Notes: a model not told the origin generated them from the sequence alone. 13,289 bases of DNA from an uncultured Bacteroidota bacterium (GCA_937885735.1 CALABN010000197.1:1-13289), one strand, 5' to 3'. Positions 6,310-13,289 are shown, counted from the stretch's first letter. Numbers and translations are program-made.

Positions 6310-7929
6310 CTAAAAGTCGTAGTAGATGTTCTGAAGTGAAGTGCGCAACCCGAAAGTAATCAGGTTTGTTGCCTGCTTTTCAGAATTGACGGTTTCAGAA
6401 CGGCGTGTAAACCCTACATAGACGTTCATATTTGAGCGAGGATTTATCAGAAACGCCATTTTCAGGTTGGTGTTTTGGAGAATGACTTTCTGTCCCTGCC
6501 CAATCTCATTGTAATATTCTGATGCGTGTGACGTGTAGTCGCAGTAAATGTCGTTGCCCATATTCAGTCCTGCAGTGTCGCGCCCGTGCATTGCGTGAGT
6601 GTATTTTGCCTCAATGAACAAACGCTTGTAGTTGTAACGACCAATGACGACAGCCTCTTTGAAATTGCACCCCAACGGGTGGGCAAGCGATTGGTTGTAG
6701 TGCCCGTAGTTTTGGATATGCGTTACGTGCGAATACATAAAAGGTCTTGCGAAATTGAATTCCGCCTGAATGTCGAGATGTTGCAGGCCGAACAGGTCGA
6801 ATGTCTTGTAGCCTATCTGACCAGCCCATTTGTTGGCCCACCAGCCCCACTGAATCGAGGAATCAGACTTGTTGAACTGGTGCTTGATGCCAGCCTTTAC
6901 ATTTTCCAACTTGAATTCATCGATAATGGCCTGCCCGTAGATTATGTGGTTCTTGCCTAAAGTCAGTTTGCCAGTGATGCCCATAAGTGCATTGTCCGAC
7001 GAACCCACAGAGAATTCGACAGGACGTGTGAAAATGACAGGATTGGCATAGTTGAAATCGAATCCGCGGTGGCCCAAAGAATCGGCATCGGCCCAAATCA
7101 CTGCCTCAAAGAATCCGACGTTGAGCCACGGAGTCACCGACCAGTCGAGGTAGTTGAACGAGCCCCATTTCTTGTCGTGAGGGTGACCGTAGTCGTATCG
7201 GCGTGTCAAATCCTGGAATTGTGCCCAAATGTTTACATATTTTATGTTCCAGAAATCGGTTGTTATGCGCAGGTAAGGGTAGTTGAACGATGCATCGCTC
7301 AAGAGCATTGAGCGGTAGCCGTCGCCGATGAAGTTCTTGCCGTGCCCGAATGTTATGTCGAAATGCTCGTCGGGTTGGTAGGTGACGGTGGCATCGGCCC
7401 ACGCGTAATCGTGCCCGCCGTTTTTGTAATCTTTCGGACTGCCTTGCCCTGGCATTACGTCAATTTCTTTCACAACGCCCTCGCGGTAATCGTAGAAGTG
7501 TGACTGGTTCTCGTAAAAGTCGGTTGTGACAAACACCTTGTTGCCCAACCGTGCGTTCAGAATCAGTCCGCGAGTGTTGACCCAACTCATATCGTCGGCA
7601 TCGGCATCTCGCCCCAATTCAAAATTGAAAAGCGGGTTTATGCTGAATTCAAAGTCGGATTGGCGGTACTGTATCCAGTTGCCGTTCAATAAGATGTCTG
7701 GCAGTTTGCGGGTTACGTCGATGCGGTAGATTGAATCGGCATCGACAGTCTTGTCAACCTGTCGCATCTGGTATGGCTTCACCGACGTGTGGAACCGATT
7801 GTCCTTTTGATAGACATAACGGTCGAAATGATTGAATTCGTGGTCCATAAACAGGGAGTGCGACTCTTGTGAATGGACACTTGTCGCGGTAGCAAAAAGC
7901 AAAACCAGAAATAGAAGACGTCTTCTCAT
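6310..7929 (-). CDS. RemB-like outer membrane beta-barrel protein
   Basis: This 539-residue protein resembles the family annotated as gliding motility protein RemB, related to the Wzi/capsule-assembly barrels. It has a signal peptide (MRRRLLFLVLLFATATSVHS, cleavage before QES). The most telling block is FGHGKNFIGDGYRSMLLSD (194-212), followed by YPYLRITTDFWNIKYVN. Alternating aromatic and polar strands and a C-terminal aromatic residue (YYDF) point to an outer-membrane barrel. In gliding Flavobacteria RemB affects motility on surfaces; in Bacteroidales, which mostly do not glide, the role is unknown and may concern surface polysaccharide. The ATG at 7927-7929 follows TAAGGTGGGTT, which may serve as a weak Shine-Dalgarno (AAGGTGG). 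It is transcribed alone, divergent from tsaB. Confidence 0.65.
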   Translation of the reverse strand: MRRRLLFLVLLFATATSVHSQESHSLFMDHEFNHFDRYVYQKDNRFHTSVKPYQMRQVDKTVDADSIYRIDVTRKLPDILLNGNWIQYRQSDFEFSINPLFNFELGRDADADDMSWVNTRGLILNARLGNKVFVTTDFYENQSHFYDYREGVVKEIDVMPGQGSPKDYKNGGHDYAWADATVTYQPDEHFDITFGHGKNFIGDGYRSMLLSDASFNYPYLRITTDFWNIKYVNIWAQFQDLTRRYDYGHPHDKKWGSFNYLDWSVTPWLNVGFFEAVIWADADSLGHRGFDFNYANPVIFTRPVEFSVGSSDNALMGITGKLTLGKNHIIYGQAIIDEFKLENVKAGIKHQFNKSDSSIQWGWWANKWAGQIGYKTFDLFGLQHLDIQAEFNFARPFMYSHVTHIQNYGHYNQSLAHPLGCNFKEAVVIGRYNYKRLFIEAKYTHAMHGRDTAGLNMGNDIYCDYTSHASEYYNEIGQGQKVILQNTNLKMAFLINPRSNMNVYVGFTRRSETVNSEKQATNLITFGLRTSLQNIYYDF

Positions 7930-8051
7930 AACCCACCTTAAAAAAACAATCTAATATAAGGTAATTTGGAAAATGCGTGTCATTGATTTTGGTGAAATGC
8001 TTATTATCGTTTATGTGTTTCATTTGGGCTACATTAATCGTCAAAATCTGC

Positions 8052-8059
8052 TATATTCG
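8052..8059 (+). promoter_or_regulatory. -7-like box for tsaB
   Basis: TATATTCG is one base off TAnnTTTG and lies 18 bases before the ATG at 8078. Its position inside the longer open frame argues that translation starts at 8078 and not at the upstream ATG at 7973. Confidence 0.5.
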
Positions 8060-8077
8060 CACGCAAATTTTAGGGAT

Positions 8078-8767
8078 ATGGCACTTATTCTATCTTTGGA
8101 GACGTCAACCTCGGTTTGCTCGGCGTCGATAGCGCGCGACGGCAAACTGATAGCCGAAAAGGTGAGTTACGAGAACAAGTCGCACGCCACCTTGCTGACG
8201 GTTTTTGTGGAGCAGTTGCTGAATGAGAACGGCATAAAGGCTACTGAACTCGATGCCGTGGCTGTGAGCCAGGGACCAGGTTCGTACACGGGCCTGCGTA
8301 TCGGCGTTTCAACCGCAAAGGGGTTGTGCTACGCGCTTGGCGCAAAGTTGTTGGCCGTCGACACGCTGAAGGCTATGGCCGTTATGGCTTCGAAAAAGGC
8401 TGTTGCAAGGCCCGACCTTTTCTGCTCAATGATTGACGCCCGCCGAATGGAAGTGTACACTGCCCTTTACGATGCCGACTTGAACAAGGTTGACAACACC
8501 CGTGCTTTGGTTGGTGATGCCGATAGTTTTGCCGAACTGTTGAAAGATAAGAAGATAGCGTTTTATGGCGATGGTGCAGGCAAGTGCCGTCAGGTGATTG
8601 ACTCGCCAAACGCAATTTTCATCGACGATGTATGTCCGTTGGCTTCAAATATGGTCCAGTTGGCCGAAGAGGCCTATGCCAATGCCAATTTCAAGGACGT
8701 TGCCTATTTCGACCCGTTCTACCTTAAGGATTTTGTAGCAACCGTTGCTAAAAACAAGGTTCTGTGA
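8078..8767 (+). CDS. tsaB: TsaB, t6A tRNA modification subunit
   Basis: This 229-residue protein is TsaB, the inactive partner of TsaD. Together with TsaE they move threonylcarbamoyl onto A37 of tRNAs that read ANN codons (t6A), in the cytoplasm. Family features are the N-terminal LILSLETSTSVCSASIARDG (3-22), His36 in NKSHATLL and the block VSQGPGSYTGLRIGVSTAKG (63-82). The length is usual for TsaB. The frame is open back to an ATG at 7973, but the extra 35 residues match nothing in the family and cover the promoter-like box, so I start at 8078. The stop overlaps the next gene's GTG by four bases, coupling it to the DUF4421 pair. Confidence 0.93.
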   Translation: MALILSLETSTSVCSASIARDGKLIAEKVSYENKSHATLLTVFVEQLLNENGIKATELDAVAVSQGPGSYTGLRIGVSTAKGLCYALGAKLLAVDTLKAMAVMASKKAVARPDLFCSMIDARRMEVYTALYDADLNKVDNTRALVGDADSFAELLKDKKIAFYGDGAGKCRQVIDSPNAIFIDDVCPLASNMVQLAEEAYANANFKDVAYFDPFYLKDFVATVAKNKVL

Positions 8768-9786
8768 GAAAAGCCGTTTTCGCCATTATCGCCTTGATGA
8801 TGACAAGTCTTGCCATTGCTGGCGAGGGCTCGAAGCGTCCCGTATGGTTTTTCGGAAATCCTGATTCGACATATCTTGAAGACTTGAAAAACACTTTGGG
8901 GCTTAAGGCTTTTTGTTCTAACAAATACTCGTCTTTCGACATTGGGGCGCGCGATTATGACAAGACTATTTCCTACAAGGCCAATTCCAACAATGCCATT
9001 GGTCTGGGCTTTATCTACAGTTTCCTTGACGTGAATTTCGGCTACTCGCAAAACCGACGTGCCGACGGGAAAAAAGGCGACAGCAAGAAGATTGATTTCC
9101 AGACCCAAATGTATCTGCCTACAACCACTTGGCGCATCTTCATAAATAAGTACAAGGGTTTTTACCTGAATAAGCCTGACAGGTGGATTGAAGACTGGAA
9201 CCCTGATGAATACTACACCCGCGACGACATTGAGGCAACGTCGATTCGTGCCACGTCAAACTATTTCTTCAATCACAAACGATATTCAAACAAGATTCTC
9301 TTTGCGCATCAGGCCTTGCAGAAGAAGACGGCAGGCTCATTCCTTGCAGGACTGGCGTTCTGCTACAACGGTGTCCGTGGCGATTCATCGTTCATTCCGC
9401 ACAATATCAACGACACGCTGAATTTCAATCTTGATGTCAACAGCACCGACTATTTTTCGCTCGGGATTAACGGCGGGTACGCTATAAATGTCGTCATTCA
9501 CCAAAGTTGGTTTATCAGCGGGTTGGTGGCCACTGGCATTTCGTATGCACGTAACAAGCAGGGCACGTCTGAAGGCGAGACAACCGACAATGCAATGAAT
9601 CTGTATCTGGAGACTGAATTTGGATTTGGCTACAACTGCAAGAATTTTTATGCCGGGCTTCATCGTAAACAGTACAATTCAATGTCGCCTATTGGTCACG
9701 AACACAATAATTTGGAGTTGCGAAACGGCAAAACGTACATAATGTTTGTCTATCGCATTCCTGTCAAGTCATTCAGTATTTTCTGA
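8764..9786 (+). CDS. DUF4421 outer membrane protein, first copy
   Basis: This 340-residue protein matches DUF4421, a Bacteroidota family of probable outer-membrane proteins of unknown function. The GTG start at 8764 overlaps the tsaB stop (GTGA). It gives a proper signal peptide (MRKAVFAIIALMMTSLAIAG), which the later ATGs would lose. The mature part carries the family's PDSTYLEDL near the N-terminus, then QTQMYLPTTTWRIF, the ATSNYFFNHKRYSNK strand pair, KKTAGSFLAGLAF and a DSSFIP loop. Strands alternate hydrophobic and polar residues, as in a barrel, and the protein ends in Phe. It shares this order of motifs with its neighbour at 9824, so the two are tandem paralogues. Nothing in the sequence points to a function linked to tsaB. 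Confidence 0.78.
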   Translation: MRKAVFAIIALMMTSLAIAGEGSKRPVWFFGNPDSTYLEDLKNTLGLKAFCSNKYSSFDIGARDYDKTISYKANSNNAIGLGFIYSFLDVNFGYSQNRRADGKKGDSKKIDFQTQMYLPTTTWRIFINKYKGFYLNKPDRWIEDWNPDEYYTRDDIEATSIRATSNYFFNHKRYSNKILFAHQALQKKTAGSFLAGLAFCYNGVRGDSSFIPHNINDTLNFNLDVNSTDYFSLGINGGYAINVVIHQSWFISGLVATGISYARNKQGTSEGETTDNAMNLYLETEFGFGYNCKNFYAGLHRKQYNSMSPIGHEHNNLELRNGKTYIMFVYRIPVKSFSIF

Positions 9787-9816
9787 TTTGCTTTTTTCAG
9801 GTTGGCACTATCTTTA
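9787..9816 (+). promoter_or_regulatory. Possible promoter for second DUF4421 gene
   Basis: TTTG at 9787-9790 and TATCTTTA at 9809-9816 are 18 bases apart, close to the Bacteroidota -33/-7 layout, with one mismatch in the -7 box. They lie between the first copy's stop and the ATG at 9824. If used, transcription would start almost at the start codon, so the leader would be extremely short. Read-through from tsaB is equally possible. Confidence 0.35.
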
Positions 9817-9823
9817 CATTCAA

Positions 9824-10900
9824 ATGTTTAGACGAACGGAAATAACAGTATTGTTTCTTTTGGCGGTTGTGTGTGCCAATGCCCAAGGGTTTCGCGACAA
9901 ACTCGTCAGCGCCTTTGCCGACAGCCCCGACTCAACTTATATCGACGATTTGCGGGGCTATTTCGGCACGCAACTATCGGTATTTGTCAAGAATTCATCA
10001 TTTTCCGTCGACGATTTGGGCAATCTGTCGTCGTTGCAGTACAACTGCGCCGATTCATCGGGGTCGGTAAGTTGTGGAATTAGTTACAAATGGCTGTCGT
10101 TCAGGCTTGGTTGCAGTATGGGGCTGTTTAACCCGAACCGAATCGGGCGCAAGTACGACATATCGACACAGATGTATTTTCCCGCTGTCACACTGAAGTT
10201 TACAGGCAATGTATATCAAGGCTACTGCCTGCGCAATACCCGCACCCTGATGCCACAATGGACTGATTCCAGCCTTTATGAACGTCCTGACATAAAGACA
10301 AATGCGTTGCGCGTGTCGGCCGACTATTATTTCAACTACCGTGAATATTCGCGCAAGGCTCTTACATCGCAGGGCGAACGCCAGAAAAAATCGGCAGGCT
10401 CGTTTCTTGTTGGCGCAATGCTGAACCGCAATGTGGTCAAGGCCGATTCATCGCTGATACCGTCGATGGTGAGCGACACGCTTTTCGGCTACCGTACACC
10501 TATGAGTGGCATAAGGAACGCGCTTGTGGGCATCGATTTCGGCTATGCCCGTACATTTGTGATGCCGTCGAAATGGTTCATCAACGGGCAGTTCGCCGTG
10601 GGCTTCGCCTACAATAATTGCGTAATGAGGCTGAGCAACGCGCCTGACCGACTTTACAACACAATGAATATGTATTTTCAGAGCGACATCTATTGCGGTT
10701 ACAATAGCCGAAGGCTGTTTTTCAACACAAGTTTCAGTCTTCTCGCAATAGAATCGACCATAGGCAGGGAAGGTGTAAATATCAATAACGTCAATTATAT
10801 GGTGCAGGCAACCGTGGCATACAGGTTCAAGCCTGAAAAGGATTATTCGGTGGGCGAGTTCTTCAGGGAGAAGTGGCGAGAGTTTAGATGCAGGAATTAA
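9824..10900 (+). CDS. DUF4421 outer membrane protein, second copy
   Basis: This 358-residue protein is a second DUF4421 member. I place the start at the ATG 9824: it gives a clean signal peptide (MFRRTEITVLFLLAVVCANA, cleavage before QGF). An in-frame ATG at 9746 would overlap the previous gene by 41 bases and put 26 unrelated residues before the signal. Shared with copy one, in order, are PDSTYIDDL, STQMYFPAVTLKF, RVSADYYFNYREYSRKA, KKSAGSFLVGAML and DSSLIPSMVSDTL. The C-terminus differs: after the last strands it has an extra charged tail (VAYRFKPEKDYSVGEFFREK). A beta-barrel in the outer membrane is inferred; the ligand or role is unknown. Sequence divergence suggests an old duplication. 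Confidence 0.78.
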   Translation: MFRRTEITVLFLLAVVCANAQGFRDKLVSAFADSPDSTYIDDLRGYFGTQLSVFVKNSSFSVDDLGNLSSLQYNCADSSGSVSCGISYKWLSFRLGCSMGLFNPNRIGRKYDISTQMYFPAVTLKFTGNVYQGYCLRNTRTLMPQWTDSSLYERPDIKTNALRVSADYYFNYREYSRKALTSQGERQKKSAGSFLVGAMLNRNVVKADSSLIPSMVSDTLFGYRTPMSGIRNALVGIDFGYARTFVMPSKWFINGQFAVGFAYNNCVMRLSNAPDRLYNTMNMYFQSDIYCGYNSRRLFFNTSFSLLAIESTIGREGVNINNVNYMVQATVAYRFKPEKDYSVGEFFREKWREFRCRN

Positions 10901-10902
10901 TA

Positions 10903-10944
10903 TTTAGGATGTAGGATGTAGGATTTAGGATGTAGGAATTAGGA
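10903..10944. repeat. Six tandem 7-base repeats (TNTAGGA)
   Basis: Six units in a row: TTTAGGA, TGTAGGA, TGTAGGA, TTTAGGA, TGTAGGA, ATTAGGA. It starts two bases after the second DUF4421 stop. The units vary only in the first two positions. This is a short heptanucleotide tandem repeat, likely variable in copy number between strains; no function is evident. Confidence 0.85.
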
Positions 10945-11120
10945 TTATTGGTGTCCTGTAAATAAAAATCATATATGTAAGTATTTATTAATGAATTTCG
11001 TATGGATTTTCATTGTGTGCGGGGCTTAATTTCTTTGTATTTGAAAAAATTTTTTAAATCGGGGGATTTATAGAAGTTACCTTAAATCAGTGTTCTTTTC
11101 GCGTAAGCGGACACCAATAA
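10945..11120. repeat. 12-base perfect inverted repeat around a 176-base spacer
   Basis: TTATTGGTGTCC (10945-10956) and its exact complement GGACACCAATAA (11109-11120) bound an AT-rich stretch with no open frame. The arrangement could be a small non-autonomous element (MITE) or a decayed transposon end, but I see no target-site duplication outside the repeats. Inside it, 11061-11084 carries a degenerate copy of the leader motif (GATTTATAGAAG, then TTACCTTA). Confidence 0.45.
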
Positions 11121-11135
11121 AAACAAAAAGAATGC

Positions 11136-11143
11136 TACTTTTG
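11136..11143 (+). promoter_or_regulatory. -7 promoter box for the LysE-family gene
   Basis: TACTTTTG fits TAnnTTTG exactly and lies 21 bases before the ATG at 11165, just outside the right arm of the 12-base inverted repeat. The -33 region would fall on that arm. Confidence 0.65.
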
Positions 11144-11164
11144 CAGTTTGTATAATAGGGAACG

Positions 11165-11803
11165 ATGAACAGCATAGAAATCATTCTAAAAGGATTGTTG
11201 GTTGGCTTGATTGTGTCGGCGCCAATGGGACCTATTGGGGTTCTATGTGTTCAGAAAACCATTAACAAGGGCAGGTTGCAAGGGTTCATATCGGGATTGG
11301 GTGCGGCCACGGCCGACACGTCATACGCCGTTTTGGCTGTTTTTGGAGTCAATTTCATAACCGATTTTATGAACAGCAATCGGTTTCTTTTCCAGATAGC
11401 AGGCGTCGTGGTTCTTTTGTTTTTGGGATTCAAGATGCTGATTAAGAACCCTATTCAGGAGTATCGCTACTATCGCACGCCTCGTCGCACAGGCATCATA
11501 GGTGATTATATATCAGTGTTTTTGCTTACTGTATCCAACCCGTTGACAATTATTTTCTTTGGCGTTGCGTTTTCAATGCTGAACCTGATGACGGATGAGA
11601 GCACAATGCAAAACAGCGTGACTTTGGTTTGGTCCATTTTTGCGGGTGCCGTATTGTGGTGGTTCACATTGACTTATGTAATCGATATCTTCCGCAAGCA
11701 TTTCCGTCTGCGTAGCATTGTTTGGCTGAATCGCATAAGCGGAATTGCAATCATAGTTGGAACGTTGGTTCTCGCAGTCAAATTCTTCATCATTTCGGAT
11801 TGA
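11165..11803 (+). CDS. LysE-family amino acid exporter
   Basis: This 212-residue inner-membrane protein belongs to the LysE/RhtB family, which exports amino acids using the proton gradient. The N-terminal SAPMGPIGVLCVQKTINKGR (19-38) is the family signature, followed by a small-residue helix, GFISGLGAATADTSYAVLAV. Six hydrophobic segments are visible at about 5-30, 38-60, 72-92, 115-140, 150-172 and 188-210, the usual topology. The third loop has the charged KNPIQEYRYYRTPRR, and SNPLTIIFF in segment four is typical. The substrate cannot be told from sequence. It has its own promoter and is convergent with the permease gene downstream. No regulator gene is adjacent. Confidence 0.9.
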   Translation: MNSIEIILKGLLVGLIVSAPMGPIGVLCVQKTINKGRLQGFISGLGAATADTSYAVLAVFGVNFITDFMNSNRFLFQIAGVVVLLFLGFKMLIKNPIQEYRYYRTPRRTGIIGDYISVFLLTVSNPLTIIFFGVAFSMLNLMTDESTMQNSVTLVWSIFAGAVLWWFTLTYVIDIFRKHFRLRSIVWLNRISGIAIIVGTLVLAVKFFIISD

Positions 11804-11811
11804 TTGAATGT

Positions 11812-11847
11812 TGATTGTCAAGTCTATACAGAATGAAATGACAATCA
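11812..11847. terminator. Hairpin between convergent genes
   Basis: TGATTGTCA (11812-11820) and TGACAATCA (11839-11847) are perfectly complementary, with an 18-base loop. It lies between the LysE stop and the permease stop, where a two-way terminator is expected, but neither side has a T-run. A terminator role is therefore only tentative. Confidence 0.3.
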
Positions 11848-11900
11848 CGTCTGAACCAAATATCCAAATCAACTGTATTTGAGATTCAATAGGCACGCCA

Positions 11901-13145
11901 TTAATTGAACTTTATGGCTTTGGCGGGGCTGATGTGCGAGATAAGCAACGACGGTAGCAACATTATCAGCAGTGTCGAAACAAGTGTGCCAAAATTAAGT
12001 GCCAAAACGTGCAGAAGTTTCAGGTTGATAGGCACCGTGCTCATATAGTACGACGACTCGTCGAGTGGTACAATGCCGAATTGCTGTTGAATCAGGCAGA
12101 TGCCGATGCCGATGACATTTCCCCATATCAGACCTTTGGCAATCAGGAAGAACGACTGCGTGATGAAAATTTTCTGAATATGCCAGTTGCCGTATCCCAA
12201 AGCCTTCAGCAAGCCAATCATATTGGTTTTCTCAAGTATGAGGATTAGAAGCCCCGAAATCATATTGAATCCCGCAACGGCGAGCATCAGCGCAAGAATC
12301 ACCCATACGTTCATATCCTGCAAGTTCAGCCAATCGAAAATGGCGGGGTAGAGTTCCTTTATATTGCTCACTTTCAAACTTGAACCGCCCTGAATGAAAT
12401 TATTGCCTGCTATGAAGAATATGCTGTCGGCAATGGGCTCAAGATTGTCGAAATTGTCAATCATCACCTCGAATCCAGTTATTTGGTTTGTGTCCCAATC
12501 GTTGATTTTCTGAAGGTGTCGCATATCGACAAGCGCAAACGACTGGTCGAACGTCTCGATGCTTGTCTTGTACAGTCCGCTTACAATGAACGGTCGCATA
12601 CGTGGCGGGTCTTGCACAAAGTACATTGTCAGTTTGTCGCCGACGTTGAGGTGAAGCAGGTTGGCTATGTAACTCGACAGGAAGATGCGGTTCGATTTCA
12701 CCGTGTCGGCAATGGCAAACGTGTCGCCAGCCACAATGTGATTGCGCAGGAAAGTCCAGTCAAAGTCAGCATCGATGCCCTTGAGGGCCACAGCCTGAAT
12801 GTCGTTGCTGGTCTTTATTATGCCCGATTTCAGAATGTATGGCTGTACGTGTGTGACGCCAGGCACTGCCAAAATCTTGTCCAATGGCACGGCGTTGCGG
12901 TCGATTGGCTGTGTCTCGAACGAGTTGTTGGCATCGAAGTTGGCCACCTGCACGTCGGCACTGAAGCCCGTGACTTTCGCCCTCACCTCGTTCTTGAATC
13001 CAGTGACAATGGACATGCTCAAAATCATCACTGCTAGGCTCAATGCTATGCCAACGACTGAAATGTTGACTATAGGCCCTGTGAACGACTTGCCGTCCTT
13101 CTTGTCGAACGTGATTCGGTTTGCTATGAAAAATTCCGCTCTCAA
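11901..13145 (-). CDS. LolC/LolE-like ABC transporter permease
   Basis: This 414-residue protein is a FtsX-domain permease of the LolC/LolE family, whose complexes release lipoproteins from the inner membrane for delivery to the outer membrane. One membrane helix lies at ~26-48, then a large periplasmic domain (~50-275) with DPPRMRPFIVSGLYKTSIET. Three helices follow (~279-304, 331-352, 376-404) with the cytoplasmic coupling loop EKTNMIGLLKALGYGNWHIQ and the end ISPAKAIKF. Start: TTG at 13143-13145. It gives the family-typical MRAEFFIANRITF, an in-frame TGA lies three codons upstream, and no ATG fits. In Bacteroidota the LolCE-type permease often acts as one gene, so it may be a homodimer; its LolD ATPase is not in the window. 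Confidence 0.85.
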   Translation of the reverse strand: MRAEFFIANRITFDKKDGKSFTGPIVNISVVGIALSLAVMILSMSIVTGFKNEVRAKVTGFSADVQVANFDANNSFETQPIDRNAVPLDKILAVPGVTHVQPYILKSGIIKTSNDIQAVALKGIDADFDWTFLRNHIVAGDTFAIADTVKSNRIFLSSYIANLLHLNVGDKLTMYFVQDPPRMRPFIVSGLYKTSIETFDQSFALVDMRHLQKINDWDTNQITGFEVMIDNFDNLEPIADSIFFIAGNNFIQGGSSLKVSNIKELYPAIFDWLNLQDMNVWVILALMLAVAGFNMISGLLILILEKTNMIGLLKALGYGNWHIQKIFITQSFFLIAKGLIWGNVIGIGICLIQQQFGIVPLDESSYYMSTVPINLKLLHVLALNFGTLVSTLLIMLLPSLLISHISPAKAIKFN

Positions 13146-13167
13146 AATTTGTCAGTTAGAATCGCAA

Positions 13168-13175
13168 CAAATGTA
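13168..13175 (-). promoter_or_regulatory. -7 promoter box for the permease gene
   Basis: On the minus strand TACATTTG matches TAnnTTTG exactly, 22 bases before the TTG start. Its position supports the TTG as the true start, since the leader would be only about 15 bases. Confidence 0.6.
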
Positions 13176-13210
13176 GTCAACGAAAAACGTAATCGAAAAC
13201 CTAAATTATT

Positions 13211-13272
13211 AAGGTGGGTTCTATAAATTGATTTTTTTGTATTTTAAATGGTGAATTTATCTAACTCACCTT
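13211..13272. repeat. 62-base imperfect palindrome, elements C and B
   Basis: The left arm begins AAGGTGGGTTCTATAAATT (13211-13229) and the right arm ends GAATTTATCTAACTCACCTT (13253-13272). The two 21-base ends are inverted copies with four mismatches. The right arm itself holds a dyad (GGTGAATT-TATCT-AACTCACC, 13250-13270) matching element A before DUF4294 and ending two bases before an ATG. The whole unit looks like a small palindromic repeat in a divergent promoter region. Confidence 0.6.
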
Positions 13273-13289
13273 ATGTTTGTACTTGTAAA
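13273..13289 (+). CDS. First codons of an unidentified gene
   Basis: ATG TTT GTA CTT GTA runs off the end of the window, so the product cannot be named. It is called a gene only because the ATG stands in the same place relative to the palindromic leader as the DUF4294 start (two bases after CACC) and is divergent from the permease gene. Confidence 0.35.

Noticed and set aside
7973..8077. Upstream ATG extending tsaB by 35 residues
   Set aside because: The extension is absent from the TsaB family and covers a promoter-like box at 8052-8059.
9746..9823. Upstream ATG extending the second DUF4421 protein
   Set aside because: It would overlap the previous gene and bury the signal peptide; the ATG at 9824 gives a normal one.
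10945..11164. Complete insertion sequence
   Set aside because: There is no transposase frame and no target duplication; only a 176-base unit with inverted ends.
12483..13037. 184-residue plus-strand frame inside the permease gene
   Set aside because: Antisense shadow of the LolC/E-like gene, without signal, motif or start site support.

Overview
The window reads as a chromosome segment (or the start of a metagenomic contig) from a Bacteroidales bacterium in the broad Prevotella/Porphyromonas/Bacteroides range. The reasons are the Bacteroidota promoter signature (TAnnTTTG -7 boxes), the near absence of strong Shine-Dalgarno sequences, Bacteroidota-only families (DUF4294, DUF4421, PorD/DUF4835, RemB-like) and the Bacteroidota gene order bamD-rpoZ-coaBC-porD. 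Most of it is core housekeeping and cell-envelope genes. I see no phage, CRISPR array, complete insertion sequence, tRNA or rRNA.

Layout. 1-504: the 3' end of a GH51 alpha-L-arabinofuranosidase gene. Its first ~31 codons look instead like glycine reductase GrdB, so the left edge is probably a chimeric join. A terminator follows at 525-559. 855-4110 (+): a tight operon of bamD (outer-membrane assembly lipoprotein), rpoZ (RNA polymerase omega), coaBC (coenzyme A synthesis) and porD (type IX secretion), with gaps or overlaps of -4 to +8 bases. 4146-5036 (+): an RlmI/RlmK-like methyltransferase, convergent with a DUF4294 secreted protein at 5042-5629 (-). 5630-6309: a 680-base non-coding region with a palindromic leader element, strong hairpins and a candidate minus-strand structured RNA ending in a good terminator. 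6310-7929 (-): a RemB-like outer-membrane beta-barrel. 8078-10900 (+): tsaB (tRNA t6A modification) followed by two tandem, diverged DUF4421 outer-membrane proteins. 10901-11164: a spacer with a 7-base tandem repeat and a 12-base perfect inverted repeat. 11165-11803 (+): a LysE-family exporter. 11901-13145 (-): a LolC/LolE-like permease with a TTG start. 13146-13289: a divergent promoter region with a 62-base imperfect palindrome, then the first codons of another plus-strand gene.

How the genes fit together. Envelope biogenesis recurs: BamD inserts beta-barrels, PorD supports type IX secretion, the LolC/E-like permease belongs to the lipoprotein-release family, and RemB-like and DUF4421 proteins are predicted barrels. 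BamD, RpoZ, CoaBC and PorD form one probable transcription unit; the methyltransferase, 35 bases on, may be read through from it.

The most unusual signals are not protein genes. (1) A recurring palindromic element (GGTGRATT-N5-AATYCACC followed by TT) sits directly against two start codons, with three further partial copies and one fragment in the window. (2) A candidate structured small RNA lies near 5957-6156 on the minus strand. (3) The left-edge GrdB/GH51 chimera is probably an assembly artefact and should not be read as a novel fusion protein.
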